From AG-12 sp035531535 (GTDB lineage Bacteria > Chloroflexota > Dormibacteria > Aeolococcales > Bog-877), in contig DATKSV010000164.1 in the NCBI GenBank assembly GCA_035531535.1, forward strand, positions 1 through 64,000: 64,000 nt of DNA, read 5' to 3'. Numbering within the stretch: the stretch's first letter is position 1; every line of letters begins with the position of its first letter. Positions 24,823 through 33,487 of the stretch are shown here, piece by piece. The notes beneath the pieces were generated by a model. The model ran no database searches, was not told the origin of the DNA, and was given only the letters and a program-made list of their open reading frames with translations. Made by a program: the position numbers and the translations under genes.

Positions 24823-25854
24823 TCATCCCAGGCCGGCTGCCTGTACCTGCTGCTGATGCTGAGCCGCGGTCACTGAGAACAGCACCTTGCCGCTGGGCAG
24901 GGCCACGAAGTACAGGTAGTTGGTCGCGGTGGGATGCAGAACAGCCTCGACCGCCCCCAGGCCCGGGCTGTTGATCGGGCCCGGGGGGAGTCCGGTGTGG
25001 AGGTAGGTGTTGTAGGGAGATGGGAACGTGGTGCTGAATGTGGCACCGGCTTGGCCAGCTACCGCCATCGCGTACAGGATTGTGACGTCGCTCTGCAGCG
25101 GCATGCCCAGCTTGAGGCGGTTGAAGAAAACCCCCGCCACCAGCCCCCGGTCCTTGCTGGTGGCGGCCTCCGCCCCCACCACCGACGCCAGCACCACCAC
25201 CTGGTAAGGGGTGAGACCGACCTTGGCGGCGCCGGCGAGCACCGCCGGACGCACCTTGCGGTTGAAGTCCTCGAGCTGGAGACGGAGGAACTCCGCTGCA
25301 GAGATGCTGGGGCCCACCTCGTAGGTGTCGCCAAAGGCCATTCCCTGCCAGCCAGCGCCAGGCGGGGTTCCGGGCAGGGGGCTGATCCCAGGGAACGTTC
25401 CACCCTGGACCGCGGTGAGGTAGCTGGTGGGCGTGAACAGGTGGGCCTTCTGAAGCACGGCCGCCGCCTGCTGGGCCCAGAGTCCGTCCGGGATGGTCAC
25501 CCGGATTGACCTGGCGTAGAGGATCGGGGGCCCCTCCAGCGCCGCCACCACCTCGGAAGGGCCCATTCCCCGATCCAGCAGGAACCGCCCCGGGTGGAGG
25601 TGGGAGCCCAGCCCTTTGACCTTAGCGTAGACGCCGAAGAACAGCCCCGATCGAACCAATCGATCCCCCTCCAGCGAGCTGACCAGCTGAGAGAGGGATT
25701 CCCCGCTGGCGACCGTGACGACCACCTGCTGGGTGTGATTGTTCTGCACCGGGGCCAACTCCCGGCGGGCCACCAGGGCCAACCCGGCCAGGCCCACGAC
25801 CAGCAGCGCGACCACGGCCAGCGCCACCGAGCGCAGCGGATGCCGGCGGATCAC
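24823..25854 (-). CDS. mltG: Endolytic murein transglycosylase MltG-like
   Basis: A 343-aa single-pass inner-membrane protein (helix at about residues 9-28) with the YceG/MltG domain: VTVASGESLSQLVSSL, then VFFNRLKLGMPLQSDVTILY, YNTYLHTGLPPGPINSPG, and ATNYLYFVALPSGKVLFS. The family's catalytic region, usually read ASIVEKE, is here ASVVGAEA, so one of the two glutamates is Gly and the second is kept. It probably terminates nascent glycan strands. GTGA overlap with ruvX. Confidence 0.92.
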   Translation of the reverse strand: MIRRHPLRSVALAVVALLVVGLAGLALVARRELAPVQNNHTQQVVVTVASGESLSQLVSSLEGDRLVRSGLFFGVYAKVKGLGSHLHPGRFLLDRGMGPSEVVAALEGPPILYARSIRVTIPDGLWAQQAAAVLQKAHLFTPTSYLTAVQGGTFPGISPLPGTPPGAGWQGMAFGDTYEVGPSISAAEFLRLQLEDFNRKVRPAVLAGAAKVGLTPYQVVVLASVVGAEAATSKDRGLVAGVFFNRLKLGMPLQSDVTILYAMAVAGQAGATFSTTFPSPYNTYLHTGLPPGPINSPGLGAVEAVLHPTATNYLYFVALPSGKVLFSVTAAQHQQQVQAAGLG

Positions 25855-26291
25855 CCGATGCTCTCCGCAGCCAGGACACCCTGCAGCAGCAGAGCCGCCG
25901 CGACCCGGTCGCCGACCTCACGGCGACCTCGGCGCGAGACGCCCTGTTCGATCAGGGCTCGTTCCGCCTGCCTGGTGGTGAAACGCTCGTCCGCGAAGGC
26001 CACCGGCAGACCGGTGGCGCGCGCCACGGCGGCCCCGAAGCCGCGGGCCTCCACGACGCCCGGCCCCTCATCACCGTCGAGGCCCAGGGGCAGCCCCACC
26101 ACGATCTGACTCACCGAAAGGTCGGCCACCAGAGCTCGGATCTGGGCCATGATCGGGCGGTCACCCCGGCGGACCAGGGTGGAATGGGGCTGAGCTATAG
26201 TGCGGGTCTCATCGCTCACCGCCACCCCCACTCGCACCCGGCCGGGGTCCAGGGCAAGGATCCGGCCCGGCGCACCTCCAGGCTCAGGCAG
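25851..26291 (-). CDS. ruvX: RuvX/YqgF-family RNase H-fold nuclease, start uncertain (possible CTG)
   Basis: YqgF-type putative resolvase / pre-16S rRNA nuclease. The conserved N-terminal ILALDPGRVRVGVAVSD carries the catalytic Asp. VVGLPLG, FADERFTT and GDRVAAALLLQ follow in the expected order. The first canonical start in frame, GTG at 26237, lies after the DPG motif and would remove the catalytic Asp. Upstream codons to the preceding gene contain no ATG, GTG or TTG. CTG at 26291-26289 is 8 nt after GGGAG and gives a 146-aa protein, so I chose it. The end overlaps mltG. Confidence 0.88.
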   Translation of the reverse strand: MPEPGGAPGRILALDPGRVRVGVAVSDETRTIAQPHSTLVRRGDRPIMAQIRALVADLSVSQIVVGLPLGLDGDEGPGVVEARGFGAAVARATGLPVAFADERFTTRQAERALIEQGVSRRGRREVGDRVAAALLLQGVLAAESIG

Positions 26292-28050
26292 TGCTCGAAC
26301 TCCCGGCGATCGACACCCTCACGATCTGGATCCGGCTGGACAGCAAGGGCAGCCAGGGCAAGGCGAAAGGCGACTGGTGCACCACCACGGTGCTGGCGCC
26401 AGGCAGCTGCGACAAGAGGAATGAGCGCGCCGCTCCCGGGCTCATAAACGTGACCTTGCTGCGGTATGGATGGAGGTCGACCCGAGGCGCCCAGTAACCC
26501 ACGGCGGCGGAGCTCAGGGTGACGCTGCCACCCGGACCGGCCGCGATCACCTGGAGGGCCCCAATCTTGGGGTTGGGCAACAGGGCGCCATCGCTGGGCA
26601 CCTTGGACTTGAGGTCGGCCAGGACGGCGGCCCTGGCGGCCTTGGGACTGTAGGCGGTGGCCGCCGCATTGACAGATACGGTGAGCGTCTCCGCCTGTCC
26701 CGCCTGGCCGACCGTGGGTATGGTGGGGTCTGTCACCGTCAGCTGAATTCCGTTGCCACTGGAGTCCTGGGCGATTACCCCGGAGCCCGCCATCGATTTC
26801 AGGCTCTGCTCCACCTTGGCAGTCAGGCTGGCGGCGATCTGCTGCTCCTGCTGCTGGGCCGAGGCCACATCGGAACTGCTGAAGATGCTCTGATTGGTCG
26901 AGTTCTGCCCGCCGGCCATGCCTTGGGGATTGGCCAGGGAGATGGTGAAGTTGCCGGTCACGCACAGGCCCGGTGCACTAGCAGGGCTGAGACAGGCGCT
27001 GGCCTGCTCGTTGGCGGGAGCCCAGAACCACTGCTGCCCGGCGGCCATGTTCCCCTGGGTGCCGAGGCTGTTGGCGTCTGCCTGCACTGGGAGTGCCGGA
27101 CTGGAGGTCTGGGCGGTTGCCGCTCCATTGGAGCAGGGCTGCACGGAGTAGGTACCGTTGGCGCCGGCGCTGGTGGGCGTGAAGCCGAGATTGCCGTTGC
27201 CGCTGAGGTCCTGGAACTCGGCGGCGGCGCTCCCGGTGAAGGTCAGCTGCAACGTCCCGGCTCCGCTCTGCTTGCCCCCGTTGTAGCAAAGGTATAGGTC
27301 TCCGGTGGCTGGGGTGGGAGGCAGGACCTGGGTGCCGCTGGGAGTCACCGTGAAGGTCTGGGTCGCATCGGGTGTCAGCAGGGCTTGGGTCGGGATGACA
27401 TCGAGTACATTCGCCGCCTGGCTCCCAGCGCTGCCCTGGATGGTCACGTTGTCAGTGAGCTGGTGGGCTTGTACCCCCACCAGCACGGTGGCGGTAGGCA
27501 GCAGCAGCAGCACCGCCAGAACCCCAACGACGAATATCGCCGCGCCAGCTCCGATCGCCCAGTTGCGCGCTCCCCGGGTGTGCCAGAAGCCTCTGGAGGG
27601 ATGGCCGCCGCTGGCTACCGCCGGCTCCGCCGCCACCAGCGCCGAAGGCGACCTGCGGCTGAGGGCCTCCGTCGGCCTGCCGGTGGGGGCCACCTGTCGC
27701 TCTGAGGCCACCTCCGCGACCGCCACCAGGGCCGCGGCCGCAGCCAGCTCCTCGGCACTGGGCGCCGAGGTCAGAGGCATCCCCTGCTCCAGACGCGACA
27801 CGGTCGGGAAGGTGGGGAAGCCGGCCCGGATCGCCAGCGCTTGAACCTGCGGCTCCGCGGCCACGATCGCGACCCGCTTCTGAAAGCCGCGCGTGTACTG
27901 CATCAGCAGCTGAGCGTCGAGGGGGGAGCGGAGTACCCTGCCCCCGGGGGGGAGCACGAAGACCAAGTCGCGCTCTCCCTCGGCGCGACGAATCCGATCG
28001 ACCAGGTCCGTGATCTCATCCGTCGGCTCTACGTAGAGAAGCTTGGACAT
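26284..28050 (-). CDS. Single-pass membrane protein with large extracytoplasmic domain, unknown
   Basis: A 588-aa protein. Residues 1-90 form a soluble alpha/beta domain (LLYVEPTDEITDLVDRIRRA, LVFVLPPGGRVLRSPLDAQL) followed by an Ala/Pro-rich linker. One transmembrane helix (about residues 168-190, AIFVVGVLAVLLLLPTATVL) precedes about 400 residues rich in Ser, Thr, Ala, Gln and Gly. These end in repeated beta-like units (VTLSSAAVGYWAPRVDLHPY). It resembles the large Chloroflexota/Firmicutes proteins loosely annotated as baseplate-J-like, but I cannot confirm this. It lies 68 nt after the FtsA-like gene and overlaps ruvX. Confidence 0.75.
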   Translation of the reverse strand: MSKLLYVEPTDEITDLVDRIRRAEGERDLVFVLPPGGRVLRSPLDAQLLMQYTRGFQKRVAIVAAEPQVQALAIRAGFPTFPTVSRLEQGMPLTSAPSAEELAAAAALVAVAEVASERQVAPTGRPTEALSRRSPSALVAAEPAVASGGHPSRGFWHTRGARNWAIGAGAAIFVVGVLAVLLLLPTATVLVGVQAHQLTDNVTIQGSAGSQAANVLDVIPTQALLTPDATQTFTVTPSGTQVLPPTPATGDLYLCYNGGKQSGAGTLQLTFTGSAAAEFQDLSGNGNLGFTPTSAGANGTYSVQPCSNGAATAQTSSPALPVQADANSLGTQGNMAAGQQWFWAPANEQASACLSPASAPGLCVTGNFTISLANPQGMAGGQNSTNQSIFSSSDVASAQQQEQQIAASLTAKVEQSLKSMAGSGVIAQDSSGNGIQLTVTDPTIPTVGQAGQAETLTVSVNAAATAYSPKAARAAVLADLKSKVPSDGALLPNPKIGALQVIAAGPGGSVTLSSAAVGYWAPRVDLHPYRSKVTFMSPGAARSFLLSQLPGASTVVVHQSPFALPWLPLLSSRIQIVRVSIAGSSSTA

Positions 28051-28118
28051 GGCTCAGGCCACCCCCGCCGGCTGGTGTCGGCTGGCCAGAGGCCCGGTTC
28101 GGCGCGTCAGATGTCGCA

Positions 28119-29387
28119 TCATCGCCGGATCAGACTGGTGACCCGCTGCACCATCTCCTCCCAGGTCGGACTTGGCGGCGGCGGGGCCTCGATCTCAGCC
28201 GCCGCCTGGTAGGCCAGCCCCATCGGGGTCACGTCCGCTGGGCTGGTGAGCAACCCGGTGGTGTCGTGGACCGAGGGCAGGTCCTCGGGACTCAACCTCA
28301 GAAACCGCGGCTGCTGCAGAAATGGAAGGTAGTCGGTCCAGTGCAGAGCCGAGAGCTGCTCCATGATCTCGGGCAACAGCGAGCCGCCGCCACAGAGGCG
28401 GACCTGGGCGGGCAACGGCTCCCCCTGAGCCAGCTCGTGAAGGACCAGCGCCACCCCCTGGGCCAACACCTCCGCAGACTCCCCCATCGCCCGGCGAACC
28501 CGCGCCTGCTGGTCCCCGCCCAGGAGCCCGGCGGCATGCCGCAGCTTGAGACTCTCGGCCAGCGGCAGCGAGAGGTCCATGTCATGGGCGAGCTTGCGGG
28601 TGAAGGCCCGCCCGCCCAGCTCGAACATGCGCGCCGACTCCAGCACTCCGCCTCGGACCAGGCTCACGGTAGTGGTGCGAGCGCCGATGTCTATGAAGAT
28701 CCCGCCCCGCTCCAGGACATCCGGGGTGGAGGCGAGCCGCGCCACCGCGTAGGGCTCGGCCACCGTCTCTAGAAGTTCCAGATCGAGCGCCTGGGCGATC
28801 TCCTCGATGGCGGCTAGGTGAGCCTCACTGGTGAAGGTGTCGAAGACGGTCAGCTCCAACTTCTGCCCTTGGTAGCGGAGCGGGTCGAGCACCGGCTGGC
28901 CATCCACCAGTGCCGAGGTGATCGAGGAGTGGACCAGCCGCAACTGCTCCCCGCTGTAGGACGCGTCCTCCTGGAGCTTGGCCTGGGCCTCCCGGAGCGC
29001 CCGGCGCTGGATCGACTCGACCTGGTCCGCGAGCTCCCGACTGGAGATCCGCTCCTGGGCACGACCGCGGATCTTGGCCCCGCTGGTGCTGACGACCCTA
29101 ACCTTGGTCCCGCCGATGCCGATGACCAGCCTGGTCGGGATGACCTCAGCCATGTCCTCGGCGGCCTCCAGGGCCACGTGGCAGCCTTCGACCACCGACT
29201 CCAGGTCTGGTGGCACCGCCGGGTCGAAGTTGCCAGGGCCCTGTTCGGCACGGCCGACACCAAGGACGATCGCCTCGCCCGCTTCCTTCTTGACCACCAG
29301 CGCCTTGATCACCTGGGTGCCGATGTCCAGAGCCGTGACGTGGAACCGTTGTTGCCTCCGGGCCGTGGCGGGCTGCGAGGGCGTCAT
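28119..29387 (-). CDS. Actin-like ATPase of the FtsA/PilM type
   Basis: A 422-aa ASKHA-fold protein. Phosphate-1 motif: VTALDIGTQVIKALVV. An SHS2-like insert region follows at about 90-180. Phosphate-2: GGIFIDIGARTTTVSLVRGG. Adenosine motif: VRLCGGGSLLPEIMEQL. FtsA anchors FtsZ and PilM organises type IV pilus assembly; no ftsZ or pil gene is adjacent. The ATG at 29387 has GAGGA 8 nt upstream and follows the alaS stop by 1 nt; the longer frame lies inside alaS. The neighbouring membrane protein is its likely partner. Confidence 0.8.
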   Translation of the reverse strand: MTPSQPATARRQQRFHVTALDIGTQVIKALVVKKEAGEAIVLGVGRAEQGPGNFDPAVPPDLESVVEGCHVALEAAEDMAEVIPTRLVIGIGGTKVRVVSTSGAKIRGRAQERISSRELADQVESIQRRALREAQAKLQEDASYSGEQLRLVHSSITSALVDGQPVLDPLRYQGQKLELTVFDTFTSEAHLAAIEEIAQALDLELLETVAEPYAVARLASTPDVLERGGIFIDIGARTTTVSLVRGGVLESARMFELGGRAFTRKLAHDMDLSLPLAESLKLRHAAGLLGGDQQARVRRAMGESAEVLAQGVALVLHELAQGEPLPAQVRLCGGGSLLPEIMEQLSALHWTDYLPFLQQPRFLRLSPEDLPSVHDTTGLLTSPADVTPMGLAYQAAAEIEAPPPPSPTWEEMVQRVTSLIRR

Positions 29388-29388
29388 A

Positions 29389-31968
29389 TCAAGCTTCCTC
29401 CAGAGCGGATCCCAGGATGGTACGCACCGTGGCCATGGCCGCTCGATGGGCTTCTTCGGGGATAACTCCCTGACCGAGCTGCTGGTTACCGCCGCCCCGG
29501 CCCCCGAGCTCCTGGCAAACCGCCTGGGCCATCGTACCGGCACTGAGACCCCGAGCGACCAGGGCATCGGAGAGCCGAATCAGAAGCTGGCCCCCGGAGA
29601 GCACCAGCGCACAGCCCTGAGGCGTCCGCTCCAGCAGCTGTTCCGCGTGCCGGCGCAGCTCCCGACGCTCCATCCGCTCGCCTATGTCCTCCACCACCAG
29701 GTTGACCCCGGCGACCGCCTCCTGCTGGATCGCGGACCCACCTCCGGCAACGCCCAACTCCCGACCGCGTTGGACTTCGCGTTCCAGCCCCCGCACCCGC
29801 TCCTGGAGGTGGCGGACCCTGACGATCACCTCCGGCACCGGACTGCGCACCGCCATCGAGAGCTCGGCCAGCTGGCTGCGCTGGACCTCCCACCAACGCT
29901 CGGCCGCCGCGGCCGCCAGCAGCTCAACCCGCCGCAGCCCCTGGCCCACACTGCGGGAACCCGTCAGCACCACCAGGCCGATCTCACCCGACCGGGCCAC
30001 ATGGGTGCCGCCGCAGAGCTCACGCGAGAAGTCACCGAAGCTCACCACCCGAACCACATCGCCGTAGGTTTCGTCCGGGAGCGCCACGGCGCCGCTGGTA
30101 CGTGCCACGTCGATAGGCAGCAACTCCACCCCGCGACTGAGGTCACGGCGCAGCTGCCGGTTCAGCAACCGCTCAACTTCGGCCAGCTGGACCTCGCTGA
30201 CGGGAGCCGGCCAGCTGAAGTCGAAGGTGGCGTGGTCGGACGCCACCAGGGAGCCGCGCTGGACCACGCCCTCGCCGAGGACTTCGCGGAGGGCCCGGTT
30301 GAGCAGGTGGGTGGCGGAATGGTGGGCGGCGCAGCCGGCACGATGATCGTGGTCCACCCGCGCGGTCACCGCCGTCCCAGCGCGCAGGGCACCGAACTCC
30401 ACCAGGCAGCTCTGTAGGCTCGATCCCATCCCGGCTGGGCGGGAGTCCAGGACCGCCGCCCTGCCTCCGTCCCAGAGCAACTCGCCCCGGTCACCCACCT
30501 GGCCACCCCCCTCCACATAGAAAGGGTTCTCCGCCAGCACAACCTCCACCTTCTCGCCCGGGCCAGCCTGGTCGATGATGACTTCATCCCCCAGCACGGC
30601 CTCAACCGTGGTGCTGACCTCGAGGTCGTCATAGCCCACGAAGTGGCTCTCCGGCACAACCACCCGGGCAGCCCCCGGTTCGCCTCCGGCGCGGCTGCTC
30701 CGGGCCCTCTCCCGCTGCTCCTCCAAGAGTTCCTGGAAGCGGTCGCGGTCCATCCCCAGCCCCCGTGCCGCCGCCAGGTCCTGGGTCAGCTCATAGGGAA
30801 AGCCGAAGGTGTCGTGGAGGCGGAACGCGTCCTCACCGGAGATCCGGCCGGACGAGGCCCGGGCTGCCAGGGCCTCGAACTGCCCCGCACCACGCCCCAG
30901 GGTCTCCTGAAAGCGCTCCATCTCCTGCTCCAGGGCAGTCCGGATGGAGAACATGGCCTCTCTCATCTCGGGGTATTGGCCCCCCAAAATACCCACCGCC
31001 ACCTCGGCAGCTGGCACCAGCCCGCCCTCGACCCGCAGGGAAAGGGCACTGACCAAGGCCCGGCGCACGATCCGCCGAAGCACATAGCCGCGCCCCTCAT
31101 TGGAGGGCAGCACCCCGTCGGCGATCAGGGAGCAAGCTCCCCTGGTGTGGTCGGCCAGGATCCTAAGGTGGCGCAGCAACTGGGCTTCTGGGACGGTGCT
31201 GGCGGCCCGCGAGCGGCCCTGAAAATCGCTGATTATGGGGGCGAAAAGATCGGTCGCAAAGATCGATTCCACCCCCTGGAGCACCATCGCGATTCGCTCC
31301 AGGCCCATTCCGGTGTCGACCCCAGGATGCTTCAGGGGGGCGCTGGTGCCGTCCTCGAAACGCTCCGAATCCATGAACACCAGGTTCCAAACCTCAAGGA
31401 ACCTGCTGCCAGTCCCGGGCCGCTCCTCGGGCCCGGACTCAAACTCGGGCCCAAGATCGTAGTAGACCTCGCTGTCCACCCCGAACGGCCCGGTCGGGCC
31501 TGCCTGCCAGAAGTTGTCCTCGAGCCGGGCGATTCGCGAGTCGGGAATGCCGGCTACCTGTTGCCAGAGGGTTGCCGACTCCGTATCGGCGGGGTGCACG
31601 CTCGGGTAGAGCCGCTGCGGGGCGAGTCCGAAGTCGCGCGTCAGCAACTCGAAGGCGTAGCCGATAGCTTCAGCTTTGAAATAGGCTCCGAAGCTGAAAT
31701 TACCCAGCATCTCGAAGAAAGTGTCGTGGCGAGGACTGCTCCCCACCTCCTCGATGTCTACCATTCTGAACGACTTCTGACAGGACGTCAGGCGCTCCTG
31801 GGGTGGTTGCCGCCAGCCCAGAAAGTAGGGCTTGAAGGGCACCATCCCGGCGCTCACGAGCAGCAGGCTGGGATCGTCCTTGGGTATCAGCGAGGCGCTG
31901 GGTACCAGAAGATGTCCTCTCGCCTGGAAGTACTCCAGGAAGTGCGCGCGTATCTGATCACTTAGCAA
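29389..31968 (-). CDS. alaS: Alanyl-tRNA synthetase
   Basis: The 859-aa class II enzyme has the catalytic core (FLEYFQARGHLLVPSASLIP, VSAGMVPFKPYFLG), then an editing domain with the zinc motif AHHSATHLLNRAL and CGGTHVARSGEIG. The C-terminal C-Ala domain includes LVLSGGQLLIRLSD and a glycine-rich GGRGGGNQQLGQG. The start is a TTG at 31968, with GGGGGAG about 10 nt upstream. It follows sigF by 64 nt. Confidence 0.97.
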   Translation of the reverse strand: MLSDQIRAHFLEYFQARGHLLVPSASLIPKDDPSLLLVSAGMVPFKPYFLGWRQPPQERLTSCQKSFRMVDIEEVGSSPRHDTFFEMLGNFSFGAYFKAEAIGYAFELLTRDFGLAPQRLYPSVHPADTESATLWQQVAGIPDSRIARLEDNFWQAGPTGPFGVDSEVYYDLGPEFESGPEERPGTGSRFLEVWNLVFMDSERFEDGTSAPLKHPGVDTGMGLERIAMVLQGVESIFATDLFAPIISDFQGRSRAASTVPEAQLLRHLRILADHTRGACSLIADGVLPSNEGRGYVLRRIVRRALVSALSLRVEGGLVPAAEVAVGILGGQYPEMREAMFSIRTALEQEMERFQETLGRGAGQFEALAARASSGRISGEDAFRLHDTFGFPYELTQDLAAARGLGMDRDRFQELLEEQRERARSSRAGGEPGAARVVVPESHFVGYDDLEVSTTVEAVLGDEVIIDQAGPGEKVEVVLAENPFYVEGGGQVGDRGELLWDGGRAAVLDSRPAGMGSSLQSCLVEFGALRAGTAVTARVDHDHRAGCAAHHSATHLLNRALREVLGEGVVQRGSLVASDHATFDFSWPAPVSEVQLAEVERLLNRQLRRDLSRGVELLPIDVARTSGAVALPDETYGDVVRVVSFGDFSRELCGGTHVARSGEIGLVVLTGSRSVGQGLRRVELLAAAAAERWWEVQRSQLAELSMAVRSPVPEVIVRVRHLQERVRGLEREVQRGRELGVAGGGSAIQQEAVAGVNLVVEDIGERMERRELRRHAEQLLERTPQGCALVLSGGQLLIRLSDALVARGLSAGTMAQAVCQELGGRGGGNQQLGQGVIPEEAHRAAMATVRTILGSALEEA

Positions 31969-32032
31969 TTAAAACGTGCTCCCCCGAGTCGGGCGGATTC
32001 TACCAGCCAATTCTGAGGCCACCGCCGCGGGC

Positions 32033-32809
32033 CTACTCGGGCAGGTCTCGCTTGAGCTGGGCCAGGGCCGCCCGCTGTAGGCGACTGACGTGCATCTGAC
32101 TGATCCCCAAACGCCGGGCAACCTCCGTCTGGGGTAGCTCCTCGACAAATCTCAGGGTCATGATCTCCCGCTCCCTGGGGGTGAGGTGCCGCATGGCGGC
32201 GGAGAGCATGTTCTGGAGTTCTATCCGGCCCAGGTTCTCGTCCTCCATACCCAGCCGGTCTCCCATCTCCCCGTCCTGGTCCTGGCCAGGAGCGGGCGCA
32301 TCCAGCGAGACAGCCCGGTGGGCGGGGCCGGCCTCCAGGGCCGCCAGCACCTCATCCGGCTCCAGCTCCAGCTCCTTGGCGATCTCCGGCACGGTGGGAC
32401 TGCGGCTCAGGCGCTGGCTGAGTTCCTGCTGCACCCGCATCACTCTGGTGTAGGTCTCCTGGAGCCGGCGGGGCACTCGGACGGCCCAGCTCTTGTCCCG
32501 GAAGTAGCGCTTGATCTCACCCAGGATGGTGGGGGTGGCGAAAGTGGTGAACTCCAGCCCCATGTCCGGCTCGAACCGGTCGATGGCTGCGATCAGGCCC
32601 AGGTAACCCACCTGCTCCAGGTCCTCCAGCGGCTCGCCCCGGCCGGCGAAACGGCGCGCCAAAGAGCGCACCAAGGCGGTGTACTGTCCCACCAGTTGCT
32701 CGCGCACCCCAGGGTCCCGGGTATGGCGGTACTCCTGGAAGAGCCGGCGTTGCAGATCTCGATCGAATCTGGTGGAACTCGGGGTGGGTCGGAACCCCGC
32801 CTCAGTCAC
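32033..32809 (-). CDS. sigF: Sigma factor of the SigB/SigF/SigG family
   Basis: A 258-aa group 3 sigma factor: region 2 with LVRSLARRFAGRGEPLEDL and EFTTFATPTILGEIKRYFRD (DNA melting and -10 binding), region 3 RVPRRLQETYTRV, and region 4 helix-turn-helix LPQTEVARRLGISQMHVSRL. This class directs stress or sporulation regulons controlled by partner-switching. The GTG start overlaps the upstream RsbW-like gene (GTGA), the expected pairing with a cognate anti-sigma factor. Confidence 0.93.
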   Translation of the reverse strand: MTEAGFRPTPSSTRFDRDLQRRLFQEYRHTRDPGVREQLVGQYTALVRSLARRFAGRGEPLEDLEQVGYLGLIAAIDRFEPDMGLEFTTFATPTILGEIKRYFRDKSWAVRVPRRLQETYTRVMRVQQELSQRLSRSPTVPEIAKELELEPDEVLAALEAGPAHRAVSLDAPAPGQDQDGEMGDRLGMEDENLGRIELQNMLSAAMRHLTPREREIMTLRFVEELPQTEVARRLGISQMHVSRLQRAALAQLKRDLPE

Positions 32810-33249
32810 CGCCAGCGGTACTTGGCTAGGCGGACGTGCATGAGCCCGCTCCCCACCGCCTGGAAGTCGACGTCATCAGCGAAGCAGCGGAGCATCTGGA
32901 TCGCCATGTCCAGGGCCTCACGCTCCGCGAGTGGGCCGGGGTCCACCGGGGAGATCGCCCTGGGGCCGGGCTCCGACCGTCCAGTCAGCAGGCGCACGTC
33001 CACCCGAAGGGCGTCCTCCTGGACCTTGAAGGAGATGCGCACCTTGGCGTCGGGATAACCCGACATGGCGGCCGCGTTGATGGTGTGCTCGCAAGCCTCG
33101 GCGATGGCAATGTTGAGCTCGTCGAGGGCCTCCACCCCCAGGCCGGCCACGCTCGCCATGCCCGCAGCCACTCGCTTGGCCACGACGATGTACTGAGGAT
33201 CCGCGGGAATGCGCAGTTCGGTCTGAGCCGGATTGGATGTACTCATCAT
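32806..33249 (-). CDS. RsbW/SpoIIAB-like anti-sigma factor with degenerate ATP site
   Basis: A 147-aa protein directly upstream of and overlapping sigF. Its fold matches the RsbW kinase family: an N-terminal strand LRIPADPQYIVVAKRVAAGM, a long helix ALDELNIAIAEACEHTINAA, and a C-terminal MHVRLAKYRWR. In that helix the N-box usually reads EACTNAIKHA; here the Mg-binding Asn position is His. The G1 (DxGxG) and G2 (GRGL) boxes are not recognisable. It may bind SigF without kinase activity. ATG at 33249 or 33246. Confidence 0.8.
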   Translation of the reverse strand: MMSTSNPAQTELRIPADPQYIVVAKRVAAGMASVAGLGVEALDELNIAIAEACEHTINAAAMSGYPDAKVRISFKVQEDALRVDVRLLTGRSEPGPRAISPVDPGPLAEREALDMAIQMLRCFADDVDFQAVGSGLMHVRLAKYRWR

Positions 33250-33487
33250 GGCATTGCATGCCCCGCCCGGCGAGAAGTCAAACCCGCTGGGGCCCACGGG
33301 ATTGGGCCCGAAGCACCCGCCGGCCCGGCTCCGATCCCTGAAAACCCAGGTGGGTGCGCCTCACGCAGCTTTCCACTTCCTCTCCAGGAGGCTCGTGGGC
33401 CGCTCACTTTGTCGGCGCTCCCGAAGCAAACATCACTAGGGTCGGGTGCTGGCAAACGGCGGGGCCCCGGACCCCGCACCAACGGTA

